64,000 bases of DNA from Gemmatimonadaceae bacterium (lineage in GTDB: Bacteria > Gemmatimonadota > Gemmatimonadetes > Gemmatimonadales > Gemmatimonadaceae), in NCBI GenBank assembly GCA_025934775.1, contig JAICWO010000008.1:1-64000 (forward strand), written 5' to 3'. Position 1 is the stretch's first letter. Each line of letters starts with the position of its first letter. The notes under the pieces were generated by a model, which made no database searches, was not told the DNA's origin, and saw only the letters and a program-made list of their open reading frames with translations. Shown here one piece after another: positions 1 through 10,821 of the stretch. The position numbers were made by a program, and so were the translations under genes.

Positions 1-117
1 GACGGGCGGCAACCCGTCGGTTTCGACTGACACCCGGAAGATGTACGGTGGCCTTTCTGCTTCAAAGAACTCGCATGGCTGACTACGCCACGAAGCCGAT
101 CAGGTCGCCGCTCGATT

Positions 118-810
118 CTACACCACTATATGCACACGGCCCACGAGGTCGCGCGCTAGAACGTTCTCAAAATTGTCGATGAGGTAGCCATCGAGGTACA
201 CATCGACACCGCAGTGCGAGTTGCCGATAAGCCCCGATTGTTCAGCAACGGAGATGCCCCGCCCACCGGGTCCAAGCATCAAGCCGGGCACATACGACGC
301 GAGGACAATGGGCAGAGGTAAATCACCCGAGCGCTCGAGCACCGAATCGGAGATGAACCGCCCGATGCCCATCGCTCTGCGCGTGTAGAACTCGTTCAGC
401 CGCCCAGATTGTGAGCGCGATATGCTCACAACGGTATCAAGCGCGCGGGGCAAAGGCTGCAACGAAAAAAAGCCCCACGCCGTGTCTTGGTCCACCTTTA
501 GATCTACATCGCTGGGCGCAAAGCCAAGTGCTCGGACTTCGACACGATGGTTTCCACGAGGCACGTCAGGAAATCGAGCTTCACCCCTCCAATCCGCCAT
601 GGCGATGCGCTGAAGTGCCGGGATAGTGATGATGGAACGAGCCAAAAAGCGGCCGGTCATCGCATCACCGACGGATACTTCAACCGTCGCAGTCGCCGGG
701 TGTGACGGACGCTGCGCGTCCAGCTTCGCACAAATGGTGAGCACGAGCAGTATGAGCTCCTGCCCGCAAAGGAGAATCGGACGTCGATGCACTCTTCGCA
801 TGGTTGGCAT
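118..810 (-). pseudogene. Carboxypeptidase-regulatory/TonB plug-like protein, C-terminally truncated
   Basis: The reading frame encodes 230 residues with an N-terminal hydrophobic segment (about residues 14-32), then a carboxypeptidase-regulatory-like beta sandwich (about 40-120), then a plug-like segment with 'DVYLDGYLIDN' near the end. Related Gemmatimonadota proteins usually carry on after this 'YLDG' stretch through a conserved 'VEVY' strand to a final Cys-Gly motif. Here the frame stops about 20 residues after 'YLDG'. A one-base frame change at the stop would read 'VESSGDLIGFVA' before another stop, so a frameshift followed by erosion is possible. An alternative start lies at 801. Base composition is less GC-rich than the rest of the window. 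The family is inferred from sequence pattern; the cellular role is unknown, presumably envelope-associated. It may still be expressed as a short protein. Confidence 0.5.
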
Positions 811-831
811 GTTGTCAGACGTCGCGGGATC

Positions 832-981
832 CTAGCGACGCAGCAGATGCTCCACGTCCTGTACGGTTGGGACCTGTGGTAGCAGCTTGCCGGCGAGAAT
901 GATGCCCGGTGTGCTTGGGACATTTAGCCGCCGGGCTAGTGCCAAATCAGCCTCTATTCGCGAAACACAGAACGGGTTCCT
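832..981 (-). pseudogene. Remnant of a thioredoxin-fold (DsbA-like) protein, C-terminal 49 residues
   Basis: Between nadB and the truncated plug gene the minus strand holds an open stretch of 49 codons, bounded upstream by an in-frame TAG at 982-984 and with no start codon. It reads like the C-terminal third of a DsbA/thioredoxin_4 protein. 'EADLALARRLNVPSTPGI' matches the helix plus cis-proline 'TP' strand of that fold, followed by a final helix ending 'VEHLLRR'. The catalytic CxxC half is absent. This is a gene fragment, not a functional oxidoreductase. The call rests on one recognisable motif, so confidence is moderate. Confidence 0.45.
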
Positions 982-995
982 CTATGGTCCGACGA

Positions 996-2504
996 TCACA
1001 CCTCGATATGCCGCCCCTTCCACGTCTTCCGCGCCCGCGGGAAGTCGGCGCGATAGTGCCCGCCGCGCGACTCCTTCCTGCGCAGCGCCGCCTCGACGAC
1101 AAGCTGGGCGGTCAGCACCATGTTCTGCTCCTCCGTCGCGCCCTCGGGGAGTCGCTCGGCGATCTCCGCCAGTCGCTCGCGCGCGATCCGTAGTCCGCGC
1201 GCCGTGCGCGCGAGACCCGCGTGCTCCCACATCACGTCGCGAATCTCGTCGGCCGCGACCTGGGCCGCGCCGCGATCCGCGAACGGCGGTACCTCCCATC
1301 GGCCCACGCGCGGCACATTCTTCGGCGGCCTGAGGCGCGAGAGATCACGTGCCACTCGCTCGGCGAACACGAGCCCCTCGAGCAGCGAATTGGACGCGAG
1401 TCGATTGGCACCGTGCACGCCGGTACGCGCCACCTCGCCCACCGCGTAGAGGCCGGGCATGTGGGAGCGCCCGTACAGATCGGTCGCCACGCCGCCCATC
1501 ATGTAGTGCGCGGCCGGCGTCACGGGGATGAGATCCTTTCGCGGATCGATCCCGCGCGCTTTACAGAGTGCGAATATGCCGGGAAATCGCTTCGCGAATG
1601 CCCTGCCGATCTTGCGCGCGTCAAGGTAGACCGGTCCGTGCCTCTTCTCGCGGAAGATCGCGCGCGCCACGACGTCGCGCGGCGCGAGCTCGGCGAGCCG
1701 ATGACGCCCGACCATGAACCGCACGCCCTTCGCATTCACCAGAATCGCGCCTTCGCCGCGCACCGCTTCCGAGATCAGCGCGAGCGGATTCTCGGGCGTG
1801 TCGAGCGCGGTGGGATGGAACTGGACGAACTCCATATCCATGAGCGGCACGCCGGCGCGGTGCGCGATCGCGAAGCCGTCGCCCGTCGCGACGACGGGAT
1901 TCGTCGTGTAGCGAAAGATCTGCCCGCAGCCGCCGGCGGCGAGCACGGTGGCGTCGGCGATGATCTCGGTCGCGCGGCCGCGCATGCTCGCGCGCACGCC
2001 GTAGCACGTGCCGCGCTTCACGATCAAGTCGAGTACGCGCGTACTCTCCAACACGCGAATGCGCGGCGTCTCGCGCACGCGAGCGACCAGCGTGCGCGCC
2101 ACCTCGGCACCGGTTTGATCCCCATGCGCATGCACGATCCGATTGATCGAGTGTGCCGCTTCGCGCCCGAGCTTGAGCCGGCCCGCTGGATCGAGATCGA
2201 ATCGCGCCCCTGCCGTCTGCAGCTCGCGCACGCGCGCCGGCCCTTCCTCGACGAGCACTTGCACCGCTGCCGCGTCGCACAGCGCGGCGCCCGCCGCGAG
2301 CGTGTCCTGCCGGTGTAGCGCCGGCGAGTCGCCGGCGCCGAGTGCCGCGGCAATGCCGCCTTGTGCGTAGGCGGTCGTGCTGTCGAATAACGACCGCTTC
2401 GTCACCAGCAGCACGTCGCCGCGCTGCGACGCGCGCCATGCCGTGTGCAATCCGGCCACGCCGCTGCCGATGATGAGAAATCGAGTACGAATGCGCTCGG
2501 GCAT
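996..2504 (-). CDS. nadB: L-aspartate oxidase
   Basis: A 502-residue FAD enzyme that oxidises L-aspartate to iminoaspartate, the first step of de novo NAD synthesis in the cytoplasm. The N-terminus has the FAD-binding dinucleotide motif 'IIGSGVAGLHTA' (about 11-22). Other family features are 'TTAYAQGGIAAALG', the substrate-region motif 'EFVQFHPTA' and the conserved 'HGANRLASNSLLEGLVF' near residue 385. The C-terminal helical domain is present and total length is normal. Fumarate reductase and succinate dehydrogenase flavoproteins share the fold, but the 'AQGGIAAA' and 'ANRLASNSLLE' signatures and the stand-alone context favour NadB. nadA and nadC are not in the window. The gene is divergent from the BMP transporter operon, separated by heptamer-repeat DNA that must contain both promoters. 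Confidence 0.95.
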   Translation of the reverse strand: MPERIRTRFLIIGSGVAGLHTAWRASQRGDVLLVTKRSLFDSTTAYAQGGIAAALGAGDSPALHRQDTLAAGAALCDAAAVQVLVEEGPARVRELQTAGARFDLDPAGRLKLGREAAHSINRIVHAHGDQTGAEVARTLVARVRETPRIRVLESTRVLDLIVKRGTCYGVRASMRGRATEIIADATVLAAGGCGQIFRYTTNPVVATGDGFAIAHRAGVPLMDMEFVQFHPTALDTPENPLALISEAVRGEGAILVNAKGVRFMVGRHRLAELAPRDVVARAIFREKRHGPVYLDARKIGRAFAKRFPGIFALCKARGIDPRKDLIPVTPAAHYMMGGVATDLYGRSHMPGLYAVGEVARTGVHGANRLASNSLLEGLVFAERVARDLSRLRPPKNVPRVGRWEVPPFADRGAAQVAADEIRDVMWEHAGLARTARGLRIARERLAEIAERLPEGATEEQNMVLTAQLVVEAALRRKESRGGHYRADFPRARKTWKGRHIEV

Positions 2505-2528
2505 TGGAGGAAGTTAGTTGCTGGTCCG

Positions 2529-2640
2529 CAGACCGTAGATCGTGGACCGTGGACCGTGGACCGTAGGTTGTCGACCACGTTCCACGTTCCACGTTCCACG
2601 TTCTACGGTCCACGTTCCACGTTCCACGTTCCACGTTCCC
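2529..2640. repeat. Heptamer repeat hairpin, copy 1
   Basis: The nadB/BMP divergent spacer contains about three head-to-tail copies of the heptamer GTGGACC (2541-2561) followed by repeated GTTCCAC heptamers (about 2575-2640). The two arms are almost reverse complements, so the stretch can fold into a long imperfect hairpin. A second, more degenerate copy with the same order of arms lies at 7262-7335, on the far side of the transporter operon. The unit is only 7 bases and has no spacers, so it is not a CRISPR. Confidence 0.75.
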
Positions 2641-2681
2641 CCGTCCTTGCCCTTCCCTCCGCCGACCGCGAATCTTCGTCA

Positions 2682-3715
2682 ATGCGTAAGCTGTTGATCC
2701 TCGTGGCGGCGCTCGTCGTCGCCAACGTGGCCTTCCTCTTCGTGCGCCCGTCCGGCGCGGCCCAGCCAGCGGCAGCGAGCGGCTCCAACATCGGCATCGT
2801 GCTCGACGTCGGCGGGTTGGGCGACAAGTCGTTCAACGACGGCGCCGATCGCGGCGCGGTGCGCGCCGAGAAGGAGCTGGGCGCGCGCGTGCGGCTCATC
2901 GAGCCGGGCGAAGCGACGGATCGCGAGGCAGGGCTGCGCCTGCTGGCGGCGGAGCACATGGATCTCGTCGTCGGCGTCGGGTTCATCTTCACCGACGACA
3001 TCACGCAGCTCGCGAAGGAATACAAGAACATCAACTTCGCCGGCGTCGACTATTCGCTCAGCACCGACTCGGCGGGCAACGTGATTCCGCCGCCGCCGAA
3101 TGTCGCCGCGCTCAAGTTCAAGGAAGAGGAAGGCTCGTTCCTCGTCGGCGCGCTCGCGGCGATGGTGGGTGGATCCAAGAAGGTCGGATTCATCGGCGGC
3201 ATGGACGTGCCGCTCATCTGGAAGTTCGAAGCTGGCTACCGCGCCGGGGTGAAGTACGTATGCCCCGACTGCACCGTGCTCGTGCAGTACGCCGGCGTCA
3301 CGCCCGACGCGTTCCGCAATCCGGGCAAGGGCAAGGAGCTCGCGCTCAACCAGTATCAGCAAGGTGTGAACGTGATCTATCATGCGTCCGGCGCGACGGG
3401 ACTCGGCGTGTTCGAGGCCGCGCGGCAGACGGGCAAGTACGCGATCGGCGTAGACGCAGATCAGTACAGCGAAGCGCCAGGCCACGTCCTCACGTCGATG
3501 GTCAAAGGCATCGACGTCGCGGTGTACGACATGATCAACCGCGTGAAGAACCACACGTTCCACGGCGGCGTGTACACGTACGGCCTCGCGCAGAACGGCG
3601 TCGGCTACGTGTACGACGAGCACAATCGCGCGCTGATTCCCGACAGCGTGCAGGCCCGACTACAACAGATCAAGGCGGACATCATCGCCGGAAAGATCAA
3701 AGTGCCGAGCACGAG

Positions 3716-3719
<4 letters not shown>
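2682..3719 (+). CDS. BMP-family ABC transporter substrate-binding protein
   Basis: A 345-residue exported protein of the basic membrane protein (PnrA/TmpC/BmpA) family, which binds nucleosides for ABC import. A hydrophobic signal segment spans about residues 4-22. There is no lipobox cysteine, so it is likely periplasmic or membrane-anchored rather than a lipoprotein. The family signature 'DVGGLGDKSFND' begins near residue 40, 'GFIGGMDVPLIWKFEAGY' lies mid-protein, and 'GATGLGVFEAA' in the second lobe. The ATG at 2682 was chosen because it starts the signal peptide; the frame is open upstream only through the heptamer repeats. The stop overlaps the start of the ATPase gene. Specificity is inferred from the family and the NupA/B/C-like gene order. 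Confidence 0.9.
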
Positions 3720-5277
<1,558 letters not shown>

Positions 5278-5281
<4 letters not shown>

Positions 5282-6384
5282 CGATCCACGCCACCGAGAT
5301 CACGCCGGCCCCGCCGTCCGCCGCGCCGGCGGTGAATCGCGCATCACGTCGCGCGGAGCTGGAGGAGGCGTTTCTTCCCGCGATCGTCGCGCTGCTCATC
5401 GCCGCGCTCGTGGGCGACGTGTTGATCCTCAGCTTTGGCCAGAATCCCGGCACTGTTTACAAATTACTCATCGAAGGCACGTGGGGAAACGCGTACGGCC
5501 TGGGCCAGGTGCTGTACAAGGCGACGACGCTCACCTTCACCGGATTGGCGGTGGCCGTGGGGCTGCGCGCCGGATTGTTCAACATCGGCGCGGAGAGCCA
5601 GCTCGCGGCGGGCGGGTTCGTCGCGGCGCTCGTCGGCCTGGCGCTCCCGGCCAGCGTGCCGACACTGCTGGCGCTCCCGATCTTCATCGTGGCGGCGGCG
5701 ATCGGCGGCGGTGTCGTGGGCGGCGTGCCCGGTGTGCTGAAAGCCAAATTCGGCGCGCACGAGGTGATCACCACGATCATGCTCAACTTCATCGTGCTCG
5801 CGCTGCTGAACTACCTCGTCGCCGCGCATCTCAAGGCCGCCGATTCGCTGCACACCGCCACGATTCATACGGGCGCGCTGCCGCGGCTCTCGAATTACAT
5901 CGGGCCGTTTCACGGCTCGGCGGCCAACGTCGTGATCCTGCTCGCGGTCGCGGTGGTGATCGCGACGTGGTACTACTTGTTCCGAACGCGCGGCGGCTTC
6001 GAGCTGCGCGCCACGGGGCTGCAGCCCGAGGCCGCGGAATACGGCGGCGTGAACGTCGGCGGCGTGTGGTGGCGCGCGATGGCGCTCTCCGGCGCGCTGG
6101 CCGGCATCGGCGGCCTCAACTTCGTGCTCGGATACAAATATTATTATGAGGATTCTTTCGGCTCGGGGGCCGGTTTCCTCGGCATCGCGGTGGCGATCGT
6201 GGGCCGCAACCATCCCGTCGGCGTCGCGCTCGCCGCGCTCGTCTTCGCCACGATCTCGCAGGGCGGCCTCGCGGTGAACGCCGCGGTCCCCAAGCAGATG
6301 GTCGACGTCCTCCAGGCCGTGGTGATCATCGCCGTGGTCGCGTCGGTGCCGGAAGTGCGGCGTGTGCTCCGGAGGGAGCGGTGA
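5278..6384 (+). CDS. ABC transporter permease (BMP/nucleoside type), first subunit
   Basis: A 368-residue inner-membrane protein of the BPD_transp_2 (branched-chain amino acid/ribose/nucleoside) permease family. The N-terminus is a proline/alanine-rich cytoplasmic tail, followed by about nine hydrophobic helices. The family segments 'GLRAGLFNIGAESQLAAGG' and 'GAHEVITTIMLNFI' are clear. It starts with ATGA overlapping the ATPase stop by 4 bases and ends by overlapping the second permease by 4 bases, so all four genes form one coupled operon. It would pair with the next gene to form the transmembrane channel. Confidence 0.92.
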
Positions 6385-7265
6385 TCGTGCTCCTCTTTCT
6401 CGCGCAGACGCTGCGCATCGCCATTCCCTACCTCTTTGCCGCGAGCGGCGGCGTGATCTCCGAGCGCGCGGGGCTCATCGGCCTCGGGCTCGAGGGGTAC
6501 ATGCTCGGCGGCGCCTTCTGCGGCGCGGTGGCGAGCTACTACACCGGCAACGCGTGGCTCGGTCTGTTGGGCGCGGTCGTGGGCGGCGTGCTGCTCGCGC
6601 TGTTGTACGCGGTGACCTCGATCCGATTCCGCGGCGACCAGGTCGTGATCGGCATCGCGATCAACCTGTTCGCGAGCGGCGCGACGCGATTTTTCCTCCG
6701 GCTGCTCTTCCATAGTTCCGCGAACTCGCCGCGCATTCCCGGCTTCGGCGTCGAGCAGACGGGCACGGGCTGGCTCGCCATCGCGCGCAATCCGCTCATC
6801 TGGATCGGCATTCTCGCCGTCGCGTTCATGGCATGGCTGCTCTACCGCACGCCGTTCGGACTGCGCGTGCGCGCGGTCGGCGAGCATCCCGCGGCCGCGA
6901 TGTCGGTGGGTATTCGCGTGGCGCGCGTCCGGTACCTCGCCGTCGCGCTGTCCGGTGCGCTCGCCGCGCTCGGCGGCGCTTACCTCGCGTTCGATCAGCA
7001 CCAGTTCACCGCCGAGATGAGCGCGGGACGCGGCTTCATCGCGCTCGCGGCGACGATCTTCGGACGGTGGGATCCCGTGCGCGCGGCGCTCGCCTGCCTG
7101 TTGTTCGCCGCGGCGGAGACGCTGCAGATCCAACTTCAGGGCGCGCAGGTGATCCCGTCGCAGTTCGTGGAGATGATTCCTTACGCGCTCACGATCGTCG
7201 CGCTCGCCGGCGTGGTCGGGCGGGCGGTGCCGCCGGCGGCGTTGGGGAAGGTGGAAGGGCTGTAG
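6381..7265 (+). CDS. ABC transporter permease (BMP/nucleoside type), second subunit
   Basis: A 294-residue integral membrane protein starting at GTG 6381 in a GTGA overlap with the previous stop. About eight hydrophobic helices are visible. 'ISERAGLIGLGLEGYMLGGAF' corresponds to the substrate-path signature of NupC-type permeases, and 'GDQVVIGIAINLFASG' is a second conserved stretch. With the preceding permease it completes a heterodimeric importer for nucleosides or related compounds. It is the last gene of the operon; the second heptamer-repeat hairpin begins at its stop codon and may serve as transcript end structure. Confidence 0.92.
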   Translation: MIVLLFLAQTLRIAIPYLFAASGGVISERAGLIGLGLEGYMLGGAFCGAVASYYTGNAWLGLLGAVVGGVLLALLYAVTSIRFRGDQVVIGIAINLFASGATRFFLRLLFHSSANSPRIPGFGVEQTGTGWLAIARNPLIWIGILAVAFMAWLLYRTPFGLRVRAVGEHPAAAMSVGIRVARVRYLAVALSGALAALGGAYLAFDQHQFTAEMSAGRGFIALAATIFGRWDPVRAALACLLFAAAETLQIQLQGAQVIPSQFVEMIPYALTIVALAGVVGRAVPPAALGKVEGL

Positions 7266-7335
7266 ATCGTAGACCGTGGGACGTAGACCGTGGAGCGTAG
7301 TCTTAGCACCACGTTCCACGCTCCACGGTCCAGGC
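7262..7335. repeat. Heptamer repeat hairpin, copy 2
   Basis: Immediately after the second permease stop the sequence has degenerate GTAGACC/GTGGAGC-type heptamers (7268-7300) followed by CCACGTTCCACGCTCCACGG (7312-7331). Arm order is the same as at 2529-2640 and the arms can pair. The remaining spacer to the MFS gene (7336-7425) shows no recognised feature. The two copies bracket the importer operon. Confidence 0.65.
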
Positions 7336-7425
7336 CCACCCTCCAGGGACGAGTTTGGGATTCGTAAGATCGCGCCCGCGCTTCGACTCGTCCCCTATCT
7401 TTGACTGACCGAAACCAGGCAGCGC

Positions 7426-8694
7426 ATGGGCAAGCTCGTCGTCCTCATGGTCGCCGCGTTCATCGACATGGTCGGAACGCTGATGATCATTCCACTCCTC
7501 CCGTTCTACGCCAAGTCGTTTGGCGCGAACGGGCTGGTGGTCGGCGTGCTCGTGTCCGCGTTCTCAGTCGCGCAGTTGCTCAGCGCGCCGATGTGGGGGC
7601 GGTTCTCCGACCGATACGGACGTCGGCCCGCGCTGCTCGTGGGGCTCGCCTCGTCGGCGATCGCGTACGTGATCTTCGCGTACGCCGATTCGCTCTGGCT
7701 GTTGTTCCTCTCGCGGCTGGTGCAGGGATCGGGCGGCGGCACGGTGAGCGTGATCCAGGCGTACGTCGCGGACGCGGTCAAGCCTGAGGACCGTGCGAAG
7801 GGACTCGGCTGGCTTTCGGCGGCGACGAACGCGGGCGTCGCGCTCGGGCCCGTGCTGGGCTCGGAGTTCATGGGACTGGGGCAGCACGGTCCCGGGCTCG
7901 CCGCCGCCGTGCTCTGCCTGCTCAATATCGGATTCGCGTGGCGCTACCTGGTCGAATCGCGCGACATGAACGAGGCGCGCGCAACCAAGCACGTTCCGGG
8001 ACGTTCGCGCGACGCGGTGATCCGTGTGGTGACGCACTCGAACGAACCGGCTCCGCGGCTGATCTGGATTTACTCCGTCGGTATCGGCGCATTTCAGGGA
8101 ACCAACGCCATACTCGCGCTCTTTCTCGCGGCGCGCTTCGGCGTAACGACGCACACGATCGGCTACTTCTACACCTACATCGGCGTCATCGCGGTCGTGA
8201 CGCGTGCCCTGATCCTGGGAAAGGCGGTCGACAAGTTCGGCGAAGCGCGACTATCGCGCATTGGTCAGGCATTGCTCGCGCTTGGTTTGGCGACCATGCC
8301 TTTCACCCATCGACTCGGCGACCCCGCGGCCATCGCCGAGCGATTTGGCGGTCTTCTCCCGGCCTCAGCCGTGTCGGTGATACCATTCATCCCGCTCGCG
8401 TTGGCCGTCGCGCTGCTCCCGTTGGGAACCGCGTTCACGTTTCCGTGCGTGACAGCACTGCTCTCGCGTGTCATATCGAGTAGCGATCGGGGTCTCTACA
8501 TGGGTGTGCAGCAGACCTTCGGCGGCGTTGCCCGTGTGCTGTTCCCGATCCTGGCTGGCTGGGCGTTTGACCGCTTTCCAGAGTTCCCATTCCTGCTGTC
8601 CGCCGCGCTCGTGGCTGGCACGATTCTACTAGGGTTGGGTATGGAAGACTTCATACGCCCGAAGCGCGAACCCGAAGCCGCACCAGCGGCTTAG
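7426..8694 (+). CDS. MFS transporter
   Basis: A 422-residue major facilitator with about 12 hydrophobic segments. The loop 2-3 motif A is clear as 'GRFSDRYGRRPAL' near residue 60, and 'SRLVQGSGGGTVSVIQAYVAD' matches the helix 4-5 region of drug/proton antiporter-like members. It acts in the inner membrane, probably as a proton-driven exporter or sugar/drug carrier; the substrate cannot be read from the sequence. Codon use in the second half is less GC-biased than in neighbouring genes. It has its own upstream spacer and is followed 37 bases later by the metallopeptidase gene. Confidence 0.85.
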   Translation: MGKLVVLMVAAFIDMVGTLMIIPLLPFYAKSFGANGLVVGVLVSAFSVAQLLSAPMWGRFSDRYGRRPALLVGLASSAIAYVIFAYADSLWLLFLSRLVQGSGGGTVSVIQAYVADAVKPEDRAKGLGWLSAATNAGVALGPVLGSEFMGLGQHGPGLAAAVLCLLNIGFAWRYLVESRDMNEARATKHVPGRSRDAVIRVVTHSNEPAPRLIWIYSVGIGAFQGTNAILALFLAARFGVTTHTIGYFYTYIGVIAVVTRALILGKAVDKFGEARLSRIGQALLALGLATMPFTHRLGDPAAIAERFGGLLPASAVSVIPFIPLALAVALLPLGTAFTFPCVTALLSRVISSSDRGLYMGVQQTFGGVARVLFPILAGWAFDRFPEFPFLLSAALVAGTILLGLGMEDFIRPKREPEAAPAA

Positions 8695-8731
8695 TCGACA
8701 GTCTTCGGACACTTTGCCGAGAGGAGGTTGC

Positions 8732-10762
8732 ATGATCGCTCCCCGTATTCGTGGAGCGCTGTCGTTCGCTGTCCTGCTTGCGGTCGCGGCGTGCGGCGGC
8801 GGCGGGACGGAGCCCGGCGGCAACAAGCCGACGCCATCCGCGATCGCCATCGTTTCGGGGAACAATCAAGTAGGCTCCGTGGGCGCCGCGCTCTCGTTGC
8901 CACTCGTCGTTCAAGTTTCCTCGAACGGCACTCCGCTCAGCGGGGTCACGGTGAACTTCGCCGTCACGACCGGGACGGCGAGCGTTTCACCTACGAGCAC
9001 GACGACGGACGCCAGCGGCCAGGCGCGTGCGTCAGTGACGCTCGGCACGTCCGCCGGCTCGGTGGTGGTCACGGCGACGGTCGTCGGCACGACGCTCACG
9101 CAGACGTTCACCGAGACGGCCGGGTCGTCGAACCAGTCGCTCGCCTGTCAGACGTCGCAGCCAACGGTGCCGAGCACCGGAGCGGTGAACGCCGGACTCG
9201 CGGGCACCGGTATCTGTCTCGGCGGCGGCACCACGGGCGCCGATTACGCGCTGATCGCCTTCAACGCGAATCCTGACAGCTCGGCGATCGCGACATTCAA
9301 TGTCACGGGCTCGGGCACGGTCGCGCTGAACACGCCGAACATCGCGCCCGCGTTCAACGTCGTTGGCGGTGCTTCGATCGCCTCGCCGCGGCCGAACTAT
9401 CTCCAGGAGTCGTTCGATCGCAAGCTGCGCGAGGTCGCGCGCGAGGTGCTGACGCCGATGATCCCGACGGCGCGCGCCCGCGTGGCGCGGCACGCGGCGT
9501 TCAACGTCATCCCGGCGAGTGTGACGCTCGGCCAGGTGCTCTCCGTGAACGCGAACGGTGAGGACGCCTGCACGAATCCGATCAACATCGGCGCGCGCGT
9601 GGCCGCGATCACGCAGACGGCGATCGTCCTCGCGGACACGGCCAATCCGCCGGGCGGCTTCTCTGATGCCGAGTACAACTCGTTCGGCATCACGTTCGAC
9701 ACGCTGATCAATCCGCTCGACGTGCAGAACTTTGGCCAGCCGTCGGACATCGACAAGAACGGGAAGATCGTCATCCTCTTCACGAAGGAAGTGAACAAGC
9801 TCACGCCGAAGAGCGGCGCAACCGGCGTGGTCGGCGGCTTCTTCTTCGAGCGCGATCTATTCCCGACGACGAGCACGCCCGACCTCGAGGCCTGCCCGAC
9901 GAGCAACTTCAGCGAGATGTTCTACACGCTCGTGCCGGACACCGGCGGCGTGTTCAGCGTCAAACACAACAAGACCGACGTGCTGAACCTCACGTACGGC
10001 ACGCTCGCGCACGAGTACCAGCATCTGATCAACGCGAGCCGCCGGATCTACGTCAACAACGCCACCTCGTTCGAGGATGTATGGCTCAACGAGGGGCTGA
10101 GCCACATCGCCGAGGAGCTGCTCTACTATCGGGTGTCGGGCAACGCGCCGCGCGAGAACATCAACAGCACGGTGGTTCGGCAGTCGCAGGCGTCCGTCGA
10201 CGCATTCAATAATTATCAATCCGACAACTTCGGGCGATACGACTTCTTCCTCGGAAAGCCGAATATGACCTCGGTCTACGCGGGGAACGACTCGCTCGAG
10301 ACGCGCGGCGCGACGTGGAACCTGCTGCGCTACCTCGCCGACCACCGTCCGGGCACCACGGGCGACGCGGACACGTGGTTCAAGCTCGTGAACAGCACGA
10401 CGGCGGGTCAGCAGAATCTGGCCGGCGTGTTCGGGACCGATTACCTGACCCAGATTCGCAACTGGGCGGTCTCGGTCTTCACCGACGACCTCGCGGGCGT
10501 GGCCGACCCGACGTTCCAGGAGCCGAGCTGGAACATGCGCGAGCTATTCCCGCATCTCCAGGGGACGAACAGCTCGTTCCCGCTCAAGGTCTTTCCGCTC
10601 TCCGCGCAGTCGCCGATCAACAACCTGCAGGTGTTCGCGGGCGGCGCGGCGTACATTCGCTTCACCGTCCCCCCCGGCGGCCAGTCGTCAATCGATTGGA
10701 CGGGCGGCGGCGGGCTCCCGGTGGGGTCGACCGTGCAGTTCACGCTCGTGAGAACTAGATAA
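8732..10762 (+). CDS. Lipoprotein with Ig-like (Big_1) domain and zinc metallopeptidase domain
   Basis: A 676-residue lipoprotein. The start at 8732 is chosen because GAGGAGG lies just upstream (8721-8727) and the signal peptide then ends in a lipobox 'AVAAC' with Cys21, followed by a Gly-rich linker. A bacterial Ig-like domain of the invasin/Big_1 type covers about 40-130. The C-terminal half carries the zinc site 'HEYQH' followed by 'WLNEGLSH', the HExxH plus downstream Glu arrangement of gluzincin-like peptidases such as the M30 (hyicolysin) group. It probably sits on the cell surface or in the periplasm as a protease or adhesin-protease. Family assignment is by motif only. The gene ends in a hairpin and terminator. 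Confidence 0.75.
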   Translation: MIAPRIRGALSFAVLLAVAACGGGGTEPGGNKPTPSAIAIVSGNNQVGSVGAALSLPLVVQVSSNGTPLSGVTVNFAVTTGTASVSPTSTTTDASGQARASVTLGTSAGSVVVTATVVGTTLTQTFTETAGSSNQSLACQTSQPTVPSTGAVNAGLAGTGICLGGGTTGADYALIAFNANPDSSAIATFNVTGSGTVALNTPNIAPAFNVVGGASIASPRPNYLQESFDRKLREVAREVLTPMIPTARARVARHAAFNVIPASVTLGQVLSVNANGEDACTNPINIGARVAAITQTAIVLADTANPPGGFSDAEYNSFGITFDTLINPLDVQNFGQPSDIDKNGKIVILFTKEVNKLTPKSGATGVVGGFFFERDLFPTTSTPDLEACPTSNFSEMFYTLVPDTGGVFSVKHNKTDVLNLTYGTLAHEYQHLINASRRIYVNNATSFEDVWLNEGLSHIAEELLYYRVSGNAPRENINSTVVRQSQASVDAFNNYQSDNFGRYDFFLGKPNMTSVYAGNDSLETRGATWNLLRYLADHRPGTTGDADTWFKLVNSTTAGQQNLAGVFGTDYLTQIRNWAVSVFTDDLAGVADPTFQEPSWNMRELFPHLQGTNSSFPLKVFPLSAQSPINNLQVFAGGAAYIRFTVPPGGQSSIDWTGGGGLPVGSTVQFTLVRTR

Positions 10763-10773
10763 TACTAGTTCTC
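10750..10773 (+). other. Inverted repeat across the metallopeptidase stop codon
   Basis: GAGAACTAG (10750-10758) and CTAGTTCTC (10765-10773) form a perfect 9-base stem with a 6-base loop that contains the in-frame TAA. It stands 19 bases before the main terminator and may protect the mRNA end or act with it. Confidence 0.5.
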
Positions 10774-10792
10774 GTAAATCTAGCACGAAAGA

Positions 10793-10821
10793 GAGGCGGC
10801 CGATTCGGCCGCCTCTTTTTT
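10793..10821. terminator. Strong intrinsic terminator between convergent genes
   Basis: A perfect 10-base-pair stem (10793-10802 with 10806-10815), 3-base loop, followed by six T residues on the plus strand. It ends the metallopeptidase transcript and lies at the stop of the opposing ANTAR regulator gene. On the minus strand the stem is not followed by an uninterrupted T-run, so it works best for the plus strand. Confidence 0.85.

Noticed and set aside
1-117. Possible terminator or small gene at the left edge
   Set aside because: A short GACGGG/CCCGTC stem is visible at 1-18, but there is no T-run and no coding pattern, and the window edge cuts off the context.
2529-2640. CRISPR array
   Set aside because: Repeat unit is 7 bases with no spacers, and no cas genes are in the window.
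2445-2681. N-terminal extension of the BMP protein through the heptamer repeats
   Set aside because: The signal peptide begins at ATG 2682, and the extension would encode only repeats derived from the hairpin DNA.
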